Assembly (NCBI GenBank): GCA_947471745.1
Contig: CANJKZ010000723.1
Span: 6,799,001-6,863,000, forward strand
Length of the DNA: 64,000 nt
From: Closterium sp. Naga37s-1
Taxonomy: Eukaryota > Streptophyta > Zygnematophyceae > Desmidiales > Closteriaceae
Reading direction: 5' to 3'
Below the pieces are notes generated by a model that saw only the letters and a list, made by a program, of their open reading frames with translations, did no database searches and was not told where the DNA came from. Below, in pieces: positions 42,939 through 52,489 of the stretch. A program made the position numbers and the translations under genes. Every line of letters begins with the position of its first letter. Position 1 is the first letter of the stretch.

Positions 42939-43307
42939 TGTGAGGATCTAGGATCGAATCAGAAAAGAGAATTGTAATTGAATGATTCACCTGGGTACAA
43001 CACGAGGCTATATATATACTCGACACAAGGCCAGTTACCCAGGTGTTACGCGAATGTTCTGAGGGTCGCGAAGTGTCCCGAGCAGAACCTTCCCGAACTC
43101 AGTAGAAAGCAATTCGGTGGAAACCGAATAGGCTTGAGTTCGGTACACGTAACCTGGTTCGGTGCTATAACTATAATAACATATAAGAATGCACCTAACC
43201 TAGGAAATCAAGCACATCTATGCATGATAAATAAATCCCAAGCTAGATATAGCATAATAAAGTCTAGGCAAGCTAGCAAAGCCAGCATAAGCCGTCGTAC
43301 TCTCACA
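42939..43307 (-). repeat. 5' LTR of chromovirus K
   Basis: This 369-bp LTR is the partner of 37334-37703. TATATATATA lies at 43009-43018. Confidence 0.94.
43009..43018 (-). promoter_or_regulatory. TATA box in 5' LTR of K
   Basis: An AT-only stretch in the same place as in B's LTRs, oriented to drive leftward transcription of gag-pol. Confidence 0.5.
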
Positions 43308-43312
43308 TCTAC

Positions 43313-43795
43313 CACCCCACCTCGCGCCGTGTCCTGCCCTCTCAGGACGTCACGTTTGACGAGTCGGTTCCCTTTTACCGTCTCTTCCCCTACCGCGCTG
43401 CCCCTCTCCCTCCTCCGCCGCTCTTCCTAGCTCCAGGTCCTCCTCCGGTAGACTCCCTCCCCCCTCAGGGTCCTGCTCCCTCAAGTGTGTCCCAGGTAGA
43501 CCCTGTCGAGCCTGTCGAGGTAGCTGTCGACTCTGGTGCTGCTAGAGGTGCTGCGTCTAGGGGTGCTGAGCTTGCGGTTGCGGGGCCTGGGGGTGCTGAA
43601 CTTGAGCGTGCGGGGCCTGGGGGTGCTGAGCCTGGGGGTGCTGAGTCTGAGGGTGCGGAGCCTGGGGGTGCTGAGCCTGGGGGTGCTGAGTCTGCGGGTG
43701 CGGAGCCTGGGGGTGCTGAGCCTGCGGGTGCGGAGCCTGGGGGTACTGAGCCTGAGTGTGCGGAGCCTGGAGGTGCTGAGCCTGGGGGTGCTTAG
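43313..43795 (+). pseudogene. Copia integrase tail and GGAEP linker, element J, after K
   Basis: This resumes J's integrase (HPTSRRVLPSQDVTFDE, then LFPYRAAPLPPPPLF). It then enters a linker of Gly-Gly-Ala-Glu-Pro/Ser pentapeptides (about 43590-43790), encoded by GGGGGTGCTGAGCCT-type units. It stops at TAG 43793-43795. H carries the same linker with a different number of units. Confidence 0.85.
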
Positions 43796-44258
43796 CCCAA
43801 GTGTGCTGAGCCTGGAGGACCTTCGGGTGCCTTGTTGCGGCCGGAGTCTCTCTCTCCACTGCAGCCTCCGAAGTGGTGCTGCTGGAGCTGGAGGTGCTGG
43901 AGGTGCTGGAGCCACTAGTCCCGGATGTGCTCGTACTGGGGGTACTGGAGCTGCTGGGGCTGTACGTACTACTGGAGCTGCTGGAGGTGCTGGTGCTGCT
44001 GGAGTTGGAGCTGCTGGAGGTGCTGCTGGAGCTGGAGCTGCCGGAGGTGCTGGAGCCACTAGTCCCGGAGGTGCTCGTACGGTGGGTACTGGAGCTACTT
44101 GGGCTGGAGGTACTACTGGAGCTGCTGGAGGTGCTGCTTGAGCTAGAGCTGCTGGAGGTACTGGAGCTGCTGGAGCTGTAGGTGCTTCTGTAGCTAGAGC
44201 TGGAGTTGCTGCTGGAGCTGGAGCTGTTGGAGGTACTGGTGCTGTCGGTGCAAGTGCT
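43796..44258 (+). pseudogene. Repetitive linker of element J, out of frame
   Basis: GCTGGAGCTGCTGGAGGTGC-type repeats that would encode Gly/Ala-rich sequence, as in H at 54050-54450. Frames are broken here. Confidence 0.65.
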
Positions 44259-45230
44259 GTGGGTGCTGTGCGACCGCGACCATACTTCGTTCCCCTACTT
44301 CAGCAGGTTCTTGGTCTCCTGCCTTCTACTGCCCTTGCTCCTCCCTTCCTGTGTCCACCGCCTGACCAGTCCCAGCCACAGCTCCTGCCAGGCTCTCCGC
44401 TGCCTGCTCCTTCTCCTTACACTGAGCAGCTCGGTGATCTTACTCAGCGTCATGAGCCTGCGTCTCGTCCTGCGTCGCCTGTTCGCGCTGGTCGCACTGG
44501 TCGTCGTGTTCCGCGTCCACGTCCTCCTCCTGTCCCCGGCACGCACCAGATGGCACTTCGTCCTTCATCTGTTCCACTGCGTGTCCCTCTGCCATCTCCT
44601 CCTGCGTCCTCCCTTGCTAACGGTCCGGACCCGGAGTCTGACTCCCTTCGTGCTGCTAGTCCTACTGTCACGCGTCTCCTGGCCACTGTTGTCACTGACC
44701 CTTCCTTTGAGTCCACTGCTACGTCTGCCTTAATTGTTGAGCTTGTCAACTTTGCTGCTCGCTGTCGTCTAGACTACACCGCTAGTCTTGTTGCTGAGAC
44801 TGAGTCTGTCTGTCCTCCGTCCGTCGGGGGTGAGTGTGCTCTTGGCACGGACGTCCTTGAGGACAGGCAGGAGGACTTTGAGTGCTTTGCAGCTGCTGTA
44901 CCTCATCTCGTGTCCATGCTGATTGCACCTGAGGGAGACCCGGATGCACCAGACATCCCGACCCCACGCTCTTATGCAGAGGCGATAGAGGGTCCCTACT
45001 CCTCTTAGTGGCAGTCAGCCATGGACGCAGAGATGGCATCTTGGAAGTCCACAGGCACTTACGTCGACGAGGTTCCCCCACCTGGGGCGAACATCGTCAG
45101 TGGCATGTTGAATTTCAGGGTGAAGCGGCCGCCGGGTTCTCCGCTTGTCTTCAAGGCGCGTTACGTTGCACGAGGCTTCAGTCAGTGATAGGGAGTTGAC
45201 TTCTTCGAGACCTTCTCCCCGACTCCGAAG
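44259..45230 (+). pseudogene. Copia RT N-terminal part, element J
   Basis: The frame opens with RPRPYFVPLLQQVLG and continues through VGGECALGTDVLEDRQEDF to TAG 45006-45008, where H has CAG. Further stops lie at 45187-45192 (TGA TAG where H has CGG CAG). RT blocks FRVKRPPGSP and FKARYVARGFSQ are visible between them. Confidence 0.87.
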
Positions 45231-46515
45231 ATGACCACTCTTCGAATTCTGCTGCACGTCGCTGCTCAGCGTGACTACGAGCTTCACTCTCTTGACTTCA
45301 TCACAGCGTTCCTACAAGGCAGCCTGCACAAGGAGATCTGGCTGCGCCGCCCACCGGGCTTCACTGGGTTGTTCCCTCCTGGTACCCAGTGGAGCCTCCG
45401 GCGGCCAGTCTACGGTCTCCGCCAGGCGCCTCGCGAGTGGCACGACACACTGAGGACGACCCTTGCGGCTGTTGGCTTTGCTCCCTCTACTGCTGACCCG
45501 TCGTTGTTTCTACGCATCGACACTTCGCTGCCGCCGTTCTACATCCTCGTGTACCTCGACGACTTGGTCTTTGCCACTGCTGACACTGCTGGACTGGCCC
45601 ACGTGAAGTCGGAGCTGCAGAAGAGACACACGTGCACAGACCTGGGTGAGCTGCGCAACTACCTTGGCTTGCAGATCATCCGGGACAGAGCATGGCGCAC
45701 CATTACCTTGACTCAGTCACACATGGTGCAGCAGGTCCTTCAGCACTTCGACTCTCAGTACTCCTCGCCACAGTCCACTCCTTTGCCTACCGGTCACTCG
45801 CTCTCAGCTCTGCCTTCGGATGAGTCCGTAGAGCCGAGTGGCCCGTATCCAGAGCTTGTGGGCTGCCTCATGTACCTGATGACCTGCACTCGACCTGACC
45901 TTGCTTACCCTTTTAGCATCCTGGCGTGCTACGTTGCGCCCGGAAGACACCGACCAGAGCACTGGAAAGCCGCTAAGAGGGTGATGCGCTACTTGTGCAG
46001 TACGTCGGGCATGGGGCTCGTGCTTGGAGGATGGAGTCGAGTTGTCCTCACTGGTCACGCAGACGCTTCTTGGGTTGACAACTTGGCTACTTAGCGGTCG
46101 TCACAGGGTTACACCTTCAGCCTTGGTTCCGGCTCTGTTTCGTGGCAGTCTACCCGCTCGTCTTCTGTTCACAGCTCCAGCTGTAAGGCTGAGATCTACG
46201 CAGGGGCCATGGCTGCACTGGAGTTACGCTGGCTCACCTACCTGCTGACCGACATGGGAGAGGCGCCTCATTCTCCTCCAGTTCTGTGCGTCGACAACAA
46301 GGCCATGATTGCCTTGTGTCGCGAGCACAGACTGGAGCACAGGACGAAGCACATCGCTTTGCGTTACTTCCTTGCTCGAGAGTTGGAGCAGCGTGGTCAG
46401 CTTCGTCTTGCTTACGTGGCCTCTCGGGCCAACACTGCTAATATCTTCAGCAAGGCACTTCAGCCTTGTGATCATCAGCATTTATGTACTGTTCTAGGTC
46501 TTGTGCCTACCTAGC
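45231..46515 (+). pseudogene. Copia RT-RNase H, element J
   Basis: RT blocks FITAFLQGSLHKEIWLR, VYGLRQAPREWHDTL and catalytic YILVYLDDLVFATAD (Leu in place of the usual Val). RNase H has TGHADASWVDN, then after TAG 46093-46095 the KAEIYAGAMAA segment (Glu to Lys at the first acidic position of the CEAEIY motif), and VDNKAMIALC. The stop is at 46512-46514. Confidence 0.87.
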
Positions 46516-46641
46516 CTCACTTGCTCACTTCTTGACTTTGCTTGTACTGTGATCTATATACTTGTACCTGCTTGCTTACACTTGCTAGGTTGTGATCACT
46601 GTATGGTTTGTTCTCCTTTATATATAACTCTGCATGTGAAT

Positions 46642-46706
46642 TGGCCTTGTGGCCATTTGCTTGTGCTCAGAATGTGTGGTGACTTCGTGATCCACCCTGA
46701 GCTTGC
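46642..46706 (+). promoter_or_regulatory. Conserved 3' UTR block with hairpin (element J)
   Basis: TGGCC-TTGT-GGCCA at 46642-46655 is followed by TTGTGCTCAGAATGTGTGG and GTGATCCACCCTGAGCTTGC. Same block as in A, F and H. Confidence 0.55.
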
Positions 46707-46753
46707 TTAGCCTTTCTTAACTGGTCTTGTAACCTTTTATTCTCCCCCACTTT

Positions 46754-46765
46754 GCCTATGGGGTG
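46754..46765 (+). other. Polypurine tract (element J)
   Basis: GCCTATGGGGTG before the 3' LTR. Confidence 0.78.
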
Positions 46766-46897
46766 TGTCAAACTATATGTGCTGCTTGTTATGTAGGTTG
46801 TAGTGGGGTAGCCCATATAGGGTACAACACATATTAGGGTTTTCCACTTGTACCCATCCTACTGCTAGTTCATTCATTCCTGTTCGTTATTCTGACA
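46766..46897 (+). repeat. 3' LTR of element J
   Basis: This 132-bp partner of 33756-33887 ends TTCTGACA and is followed by TATCC (46898-46902). Confidence 0.92.
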
Positions 46898-47772
46898 TAT
46901 CCACGTGGTGGTACCCTGACTTTAAGTCCACTGAGAACATCCAGTCTCCTTTTCTGTGCTAGTTCCGCTACCCAATGGAGGCCTTCGTACTTTCACTTGG
47001 GAACTACAAGATGCCGGTTGACTTGCCGCAGGTCCAGTATGAGCCGACACTTCTCGCATTGTTCCACCACGTTCAGAGGGCTGATGCAGGTGAGCTCGTC
47101 GAGAGATCGTGCTTCCACTGCTGCCCTTGATGCCAACAAATCCGTTATTGCCTCGCGTGTGAACTTCTCATGAGTGTACGCTCCGGCGTGATTGGGTGAT
47201 ATGAACGGACTGGGAGGAGAGCCCTTCCATGGAAGCCAGTAACCTTTTGCGATGATAGATAAGATGAAGCTGCTTGAACACCACGAGCACCACCACGAAA
47301 ACGCGTGCTTAAGTCTTCCATTCATGGACGTGATGTGCAGATCGGTTATTGCATGTCCATAGGGGTCGTGAGTCAGACCCGCTGCCATGGCCTGGAAGCT
47401 TGCGCACGTTCAAGTGGGGTGTACACCACATGCCATGTGCGAATGAGGAGTAAGCTCATATCATTGTCGAGTTGACAATGGAAGTGCGAGAATGTTACGG
47501 TTGATTGCTTCGAGACTCAACGAGCCCCGAGTCACGTCCGTAGCTGTGTGGTTCCACGAAATCGAGCCGGCCTTCCACCACTCATCCCTTAGGGTTGCGG
47601 TTCCCGTTGGACATTGGTTGGCACTTACGCAAACAAACGGAGGACCATAGGTCCTAGGACCCCTGGTCCTCACCTTCTTAGGCTGGCCCCCAGGTCGTGC
47701 ACCCCCTGGTGCGCTCGCCTCTGTCCCTCCCCAAGGGCGAGCTCTAAGGGCCTCATGCCCCGAGCCGTTCAC
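46898..47772 (-). pseudogene. DIRS-like RT, N-terminal part
   Basis: This part of pol lies right of J. From the ATG at 47388 the frame reaches CRLILDLRQVNRHLVVPK, the first RT block, then TGA (46993-46995) and a frameshift near 46945. The next block, VDLKSGYHHVDI, continues across the J insertion into IHPTCWKFLGFQ on the other side. Upstream, 47461-47772 is open in the same frame and includes LRDEWWKAG. A stop separates it from 47388. Confidence 0.8.
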
Positions 47773-48801
47773 ACCACGGGTGCGGGGCCTTGAGCCCCGG
47801 AGCCACCCGAGGGGCAGGCATTGGCCATATGGCCCATCTCACCGCAGCAGAAGCACGACCCAGGCAGCGGGGATTGATGCCTTGGAGTTGAAAGTTGGGG
47901 CCTCGTGTGCGCGTCCACAGGCGCCACGGGGGTAGGTACCATAGGTCCTTTTTGCCGCCGCAACGTCCGTCGCCGCCTGTTTGAACGGGCGGGAGGTTAG
48001 GATGCTTTTCGCTTGGTACATCTGGTAGCGGTCGACGGTGTCGAAGCCGGCAGCGCCTGCCACTTGCAGCACCTCGAAGCGCTTCATGATGAGCGCTTGG
48101 CCTTGGGCGAGGTGGTTGAGGGCGCCGTCGATGTCACTGTGACGAGCCTTGAAGTCCGCGTGCTTCAGGTACGCGAACAAGGCCTCGAACACCTCAGCTT
48201 GCTCGCGCACACCCTTGCGTGCGAAAGAAGCTGTGGCCACGCTCGGGTTGAGAGATGGGAGGGGCTGAAGTTGCTCGACGGTGGTGGGAAAATTGGTGGC
48301 GGGGGAAGCCTCACCATTCTCGCTGTCGTTGTCGTTGTCTTCGTCGGGGTCGTTGAGAGGCGTCGTGGTCGCCGGGTTGAAAGGCGTGTCGGCGTGGCAC
48401 GGCAGCTTGACAGCGTGAGGAGGAGAAGCCTCGCATTTCTTCTCGGGTTTTGCGGATGAAATTGTATTGTTTTCTGTAATGGAACGGGTAACCGCGGCTT
48501 GCTGCTGCTGTAACAGCTCCAGCAGCGCCGTTATCTGGTCCGGCGACAAGCTCGGGGGGGTCGAAACTGGGGCGGGTGCTGGCGTGTGGACGGCCGCCTG
48601 TGCAGGCGCGCGACTGCCTTGTCCGCGCGTGCCAGCACCAGGCGCTGCGTCAGACGCAGCAGGGGTGACGTCAGCCGCGGCTAGCGCCTTCTCGCCAGGC
48701 GCGTGCCCCACGCGCTGCTGCTGCTGACTCTGTCGCTGTGCAGGGGGGGTGCCGCTCGGTTCTCCTGCGAGTGGTTCATCTGTAGAACCTTGTTCAGTGA
48801 T
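47769..48801 (-). pseudogene. Gag of DIRS-like element
   Basis: This frame is open from 48801 without a clear ATG; its N-terminal part is Pro/Ala/Gln-rich with a poly-Gln run (48480s) and an acidic stretch (DPDEDNDNDSENGE). The middle is more ordered and helical (EQAEVFEALFAYLKHADF, then NHLAQGQALIMKRFEVLQ). A frameshift at about 47960 leads into a frame with the zinc knuckle CFCCGEMGHMANAC (47820-47860), a CCHC RNA-binding motif. Position and knuckle support a gag role. The sequence itself is not one I recognise. Confidence 0.7.
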
Positions 48802-48807
48802 TCATCC

Positions 48808-48871
48808 TTACTCGCGTGGCCTCAAATTACTCGAGTGGCCACCAAATTTGGTGATAATTACTCGAGTGGCC
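48808..48871. repeat. Three 14-bp direct repeats upstream of DIRS gag
   Basis: TTACTCG(C/A)GTGGCC occurs at 48808-48821, 48827-48840 and 48858-48871. The palindrome ACCAAATTTGGT fills 48841-48852. They may be control elements or remains of the element's terminal repeat. Confidence 0.55.
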
Positions 48872-49066
48872 ACGCCAGGGCATTTTCGAGGTGTTTTTTT
48901 TCCCCGGCACATTTCCCTACAAGGGTTTGTATCCCCGAAATTCCTCGTTCGCACGAGTCTCATCCCGCGATAGTGTTTCGTACTATTCCCCACCCCAAAA
49001 ATTCGAGTAGGTGGCGAGCGCGAACGTGTCCCACACACTGTACACAAAACCGTCAAAAATGCACGA

Positions 49067-49303
49067 CCAATAGTAGATGCGCGGTCATTTTCGGCCCAAT
49101 GCGCGACCAATGAGTGCGCGGTAAAAAAAAACAGCGACAATAAACTGCGCTGCGGGAACATAAATGCGCGAACTCATTAGTGGCCGAGCATGATTGGTCG
49201 ATAATATGTCAGTTTCCATTTTTGGCAATGCGCGTCCAATCAGGAGCGGTTATTTAGTTCACGACCATCTATGTAGGTAATAAAAGATCGCCCAACAACC
49301 AAT
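49067..49303. promoter_or_regulatory. CCAAT-box array
   Basis: CCAAT lies at 49067, 49096, 49107, 49236 and 49299 and its reverse ATTGG at 49193. Three share the longer context TGC(G/A)CG(A/T)CCAAT. The cluster is upstream of the DIRS gag on the minus strand, so it could be that element's promoter or a host promoter. Confidence 0.45.
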
Positions 49304-49582
49304 ATGAGCGCACACGTTTTAAGATAAACTGTATCATATGTCCGGTACATATAAATCCATGTCTTTCAAATGCCATAAATATATTCTCTGCAATTACTTT
49401 TAGCCCAGCATAACCGTGGTCCATATTATTGTGTTGCCAGTTATATGGTTGCAGCATATTGTGAGTACATTCCATGTACCATTTAAACAGCAATGTCTTA
49501 AAACACTACGCCTTGAAGCTTTACACATGTCAAGCTATATGCATGTCTATTCTGAGTTATAAACATTGATTTGGAGTTTACG

Positions 49583-49795
49583 ATGCAAGCCGTTTCAGCA
49601 TCTCTTGATGGAAAGCGAGCGAATCTGGAGAGCGTACAAGAGATTAAGTCCGCCGACTTCGACGGAACATTGCGTGCAGCTCACGTAACTTTGAACTATG
49701 AGCAAGTATGCGTTTTAAAGGGCTTAATCTCTACTTTCCAGAATGGTAACGCACGCCTTGAACCAAGATCTAGGCCGATCGCTATCGGGATTTAA
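49583..49795 (+). CDS. Short unidentified reading frame
   Basis: A 70-codon frame from the ATG at 49583 (MQAVSASLDGKRANLE at the start) with ordinary, non-repetitive composition. I recognise no family. It could be an exon or chance. Confidence 0.2.
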   Translation: MQAVSASLDGKRANLESVQEIKSADFDGTLRAAHVTLNYEQVCVLKGLISTFQNGNARLEPRSRPIAIGI

Positions 49796-49938
49796 ATGCG
49801 ACGGGGTATCCTGGCGAAATTACTTGGCAGCCATGGATTAGATCTTCAAAGTGACGAGTTGTTCAAACCCTACCAGCCCAACCCTCGCCCTACAACAATC
49901 CCCAACAACCCAAAGTGCTAAACTAGAAACACCAAAGG

Positions 49939-50085
49939 TGTTGTAGTGAATAGCAAAGGTTTGTTGGTGCTTGTGGGGTGCGAAATCAATTCCAGCCCGC
50001 AACAAGTTTAACCATCACATTTTGCCCAAACCCTTAGCCCACAACCAGCAAGAGCAAAATACCACAACCACCTACACAATCAACA
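49939..50085 (-). repeat. Candidate 3' LTR of element G
   Basis: The right edge CAATCAACA abuts the polypurine tract. The left edge TGTTGTAG at 49939 is a guess from the TGTTG/CAACA inverted ends. No partner is in the window. Confidence 0.4.
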
Positions 50086-50096
50086 CTCCCCCTTGC
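50086..50096 (-). other. Polypurine tract (element G)
   Basis: The minus strand reads GCAAGGGGGAG before TGTTGATTG. Confidence 0.65.
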
Positions 50097-50135
50097 TCGT
50101 GCTAGAGGTGGCTGAATACCACTGGGCAAAATCCT

Positions 50136-51361
50136 TCACTTCACTCCCCCTTGCCCAGGGAGGGGCGCCATCCACAGCATGAGGCCGTCAAGGCAGCCTC
50201 CCACATCCTGCTCAGGCACCATGCTGACATGGGGCTGCATCCCCATCAAGGACATGCACACACCATGCCGCTCAAAAGGGAGGGGTTTGGTGAGTGTATC
50301 TGCTGCTTGACGGTTGGTGGGGTACCACCGGAGGATCACCTCGCCGCACGCCACCATCTCCCTGATGAAATGCCACCGAACCTGCATGTGCTTGGTGCGG
50401 CCATGCAAGCATGCATTCTGTGCAAGGGCAATGGCAGACTGGTTGTCCACAAACACAGGCACACCACCAGCAAATTCAAGCCCAAACTCCCCAAACAAAC
50501 GCTTTAGCCACACACCCTCCTGAATGCACTGACACAGACTGATGTACTCATTATCAGAGGTGGATAATGCAACCACCGACTGCCTCCTGCTCTGCCCAGA
50601 GATGGCTGCACCATTAAGGCAATAGACATAGCCGGTGTGACTCTTGCGATCAGCTGAATCTCCAGCATAATCAGCATCATTGAAGCCCACCAACTCAACC
50701 TGAGGCTTGCTGTGTGTGGGGTAGAAGATACCTGACTTGACACAACCTTTCAGGTACCTTAGCACTCTCTTAGCTGCCTGCAAGTGAAATGCCTTGGGAC
50801 AAGACACCACCTTGGACAGCTGTGACACTGCATAAGCAATCTGGGGCTGTGTGGTTGTGCTTGCATACATGAGAGACCCCACAATGCTTTGATAGAGCTG
50901 GACCAGCTCATCTCTCAGCAAAGGCTCCTCGGCATGTGCATGCACGTCAAACCCTGTAGGGAGAGGGGTACGCACGGGGTTAGCCTCAGAAAGGCAAAGG
51001 ACTTAAGCATGTAGAGAATGTACCTCTCCTGAAGAATCAAGATGCCACTCTCATCACGCTCAATCTGCACCCCCAAATAGTACTTAGCCTCCCCCAAGTC
51101 CTTCATGCGGAAACGAGAGGACAAGAGACCCTTCACATCGTCCAGCAAGACCATGCTCGAAGACATGAGCAGAATGCCATCCATATAGAGGTAGAGGGAT
51201 AGCCTACCCTCTCGCCTCACCAAGTGGTACAAGGCAGGGTCACACTCCGACCTCTCAAACCCAAAATCCATCAGCGCCTCATCAAACTTGAGGTACCACT
51301 GCCTTGGAGCTTGCTTTAGCCCATAGATTGATTTCCTGAGTCGGCAAACTCTGCCCGACCC
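50136..51361 (-). pseudogene. Copia RT-RNase H, element G
   Basis: RT begins at GSGRVCRLRKSIYGLKQ and has the catalytic site LYLYMDGILLMSS, where YVDD is expected, so the second Asp is lost. DLGEAKYYLGVQIERDES follows. A one-base shift near 50960 separates this from the RNase H frame: VRTPLPTGFDV, NDADYAGDSADRKS, STSDNEYISL (Glu of STxEAE kept as NEY) and FVDNQSAIALA. It ends at 50136. RT is dead by both mutation and truncation. Confidence 0.87.
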
Positions 51362-51512
51362 TGTTAACAGAAATGGAGTGTTGGCCCCGCCCTCGCTTGG
51401 GCAACGCCGACGACTTTGTCGGATGTACGGGAGTAGCAGCCGACCGCTCACAGTAGGAGAGCTGATCGACAGGCATCGTCGAGCTGCAGGGGACCACTGT
51501 GGTGCTGCTGTC
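51362..51512 (+). repeat. 5' LTR of element I, outer part
   Basis: This starts TGTTAACAG. GGCCCCGCCCTCGCTTGGGC matches the corresponding start of C's LTR. It ends with CTGTC, the duplication made by H. Confidence 0.85.
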
Positions 51513-51636
51513 TGTGAAGAATGAGGAATGATTGACTAAGGAATGTGAAGGGTACAAGTATGAAACCCTAGGACACCATACCCCTTAGTGTCTACCCCAC
51601 TACAGCCTAGATAGACTATAGCATATAAGTTTGACA
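51513..51636 (-). repeat. 3' LTR of element H
   Basis: This 124-bp LTR starts TGTGAAGAATGAGG and ends AAGTTTGACA. Confidence 0.93.
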
Positions 51637-51650
51637 CACCCCCATAGGCA
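51637..51650 (-). other. Polypurine tract (element H)
   Basis: The minus strand reads GCCTATGGGGGTG before the LTR, as in A and F. Confidence 0.8.
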
Positions 51651-51696
51651 AAGTGGGGGAGAACAAGGGGTCACAAGACCAGTCAAGCAAAGCAAA

Positions 51697-51763
51697 GCAA
51701 GCTCAGGGTGGATCACAACGTCACCACACATTCCGAGCACAGGTTCAAGGCCACAAGGCCAGT
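51697..51763 (-). promoter_or_regulatory. Conserved 3' UTR block with hairpin (element H)
   Basis: The minus strand has TGGCC-TTGT-GGCCT (last stem base changed), then GTGCTCGGAATGTGTGGTGA and GTGATCCACCCTGAGCTTGC. Confidence 0.52.
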
Positions 51764-51835
51764 TCACATGCAGGGTTACATATATAAAGGTAAATAAGCA
51801 AGTGCAGGTATAGATAGATTACAGTACAAGCAAGG

Positions 51836-52489
51836 TCAAGAAGTGAGCAAGTGAGGCCAAGTAGGCACAAGACCTAACATCGTACAAAAGCGCTGATGAT
51901 CACAAGGCTGAAGTGCCTTGGTAAAGATATCAGCAGTGTTGGCCTGAGAGGCCATGTAAGCAAGGCGCAGCTGACCACGCTGCTGCAGCTCACGAGCAAG
52001 GAAGTAGTGAAGAGCAATGTGCTTCGTTCTATGCTCCCGACACAAGGCCAGCATGGCCTTGTTGTCTACGTACAGAACTGGAGGAGAACGAGGCGGCTCT
52101 CCCAGGTCGGTCAGCAGGTAGGTGAGCCATCGTAACTCCTGAGCAGCCATGGCCCCTGCGTAGATCTCGGCCTCACAGCTGGAGCCGAGAACAGAAGATG
52201 AGCGGGTAGACCGCCACGAAACAGAGCCGGAACCAAGGCTGAAGGTGTAACCCTGTGACGACCGCTGCGTAGCCAAGTCGTCAGCCCAAGAAGCGTCTGC
52301 GTGACCAGTGAGGACCACTGAACTCTGCCCTCCAAGCACTAGCCCCATGCCCGACGTACTGCACAAGTAGCGCAACACCCTTTTCGAAGCAGCCATGTGC
52401 TCTGGTCGGTGTCTCCCAGGAGCAACATAGCGTGCCAAGATGCTAAGAGGGTATGCTAGGTCAGGACGAGTGCAAGTCATCAGGTACAT
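51836..52489 (-). pseudogene. Copia RNase H, element H
   Basis: An open 217-codon stretch with the connection domain (YLMTCTRPDLAYPLS) and RNase H: HADASWADD, SSCEAEIYAGAM, YVDNKAMLALC and ANTADIFTKAL. All catalytic acids appear present. It is out of frame with the RT upstream because roughly 40 bp is missing near 52515-52530 relative to J and A. Confidence 0.87.

Larger units (their letters stand above)
37334..43307 (-). mobile_element. Ty3/gypsy chromovirus K, complete
   Basis: This is a 5974-bp minus-strand chromovirus with LTRs 37334-37703 and 42939-43307 and a perfect TCTAC duplication inside J's integrase. It is the same family as B. It has long open gag-protease and RT-integrase frames and a separate chromodomain frame. 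LTRs differ at about 8-9 positions, younger than B and than its host J. Two frameshifts are the main defects. Confidence 0.96.
33756..46897 (+). mobile_element. Copia element J, host of chromovirus K
   Basis: This copia element has 132-bp LTRs (33756-33887 and 46766-46897) and a perfect TATCC duplication inside the DIRS-like RT. Its own gag-pol is split by chromovirus K at 37334-43307; J alone is about 7.2 kb. The coding sequence resumes after K at the exact codon (WQFY then HPTSRR). LTRs differ at about five sites. Confidence 0.95.
30840..48871 (-). mobile_element. DIRS-like tyrosine-recombinase retrotransposon
   Basis: This minus-strand element has the gene order gag, RT/RNase H, tyrosine recombinase. 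It has no LTRs, no DDE integrase and no protease recognised. DIRS/PAT/Ngaro-type elements integrate through a circular intermediate using the recombinase. Copia element J is inserted in its RT (33756-46897); without J the element is about 4.9 kb. Removing J and one copy of its TATCC duplication restores the RT motif across the junction. A 53-bp direct repeat sits at the recombinase end, possibly the split repeats of the PAT group. Outer boundaries are approximate. Confidence 0.82.
48872..49938. other. AT-richer region with no confirmed gene
   Basis: This holds the CCAAT-box array (49067-49303), homopolymer runs and one short frame (49583-49795). It may be DIRS leader at its left and original genomic DNA further right. 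Confidence 0.45.
49939..51361 (-). mobile_element. Copia fragment G, 3' half
   Basis: This is a minus-strand copia element of a third type, closer to ordinary land-plant copia pol. It has a candidate 3' LTR, polypurine tract, RNase H and part of RT. It is cut at 51361 by insertion of element I; the rest should lie beyond I, outside the window. Confidence 0.82.
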
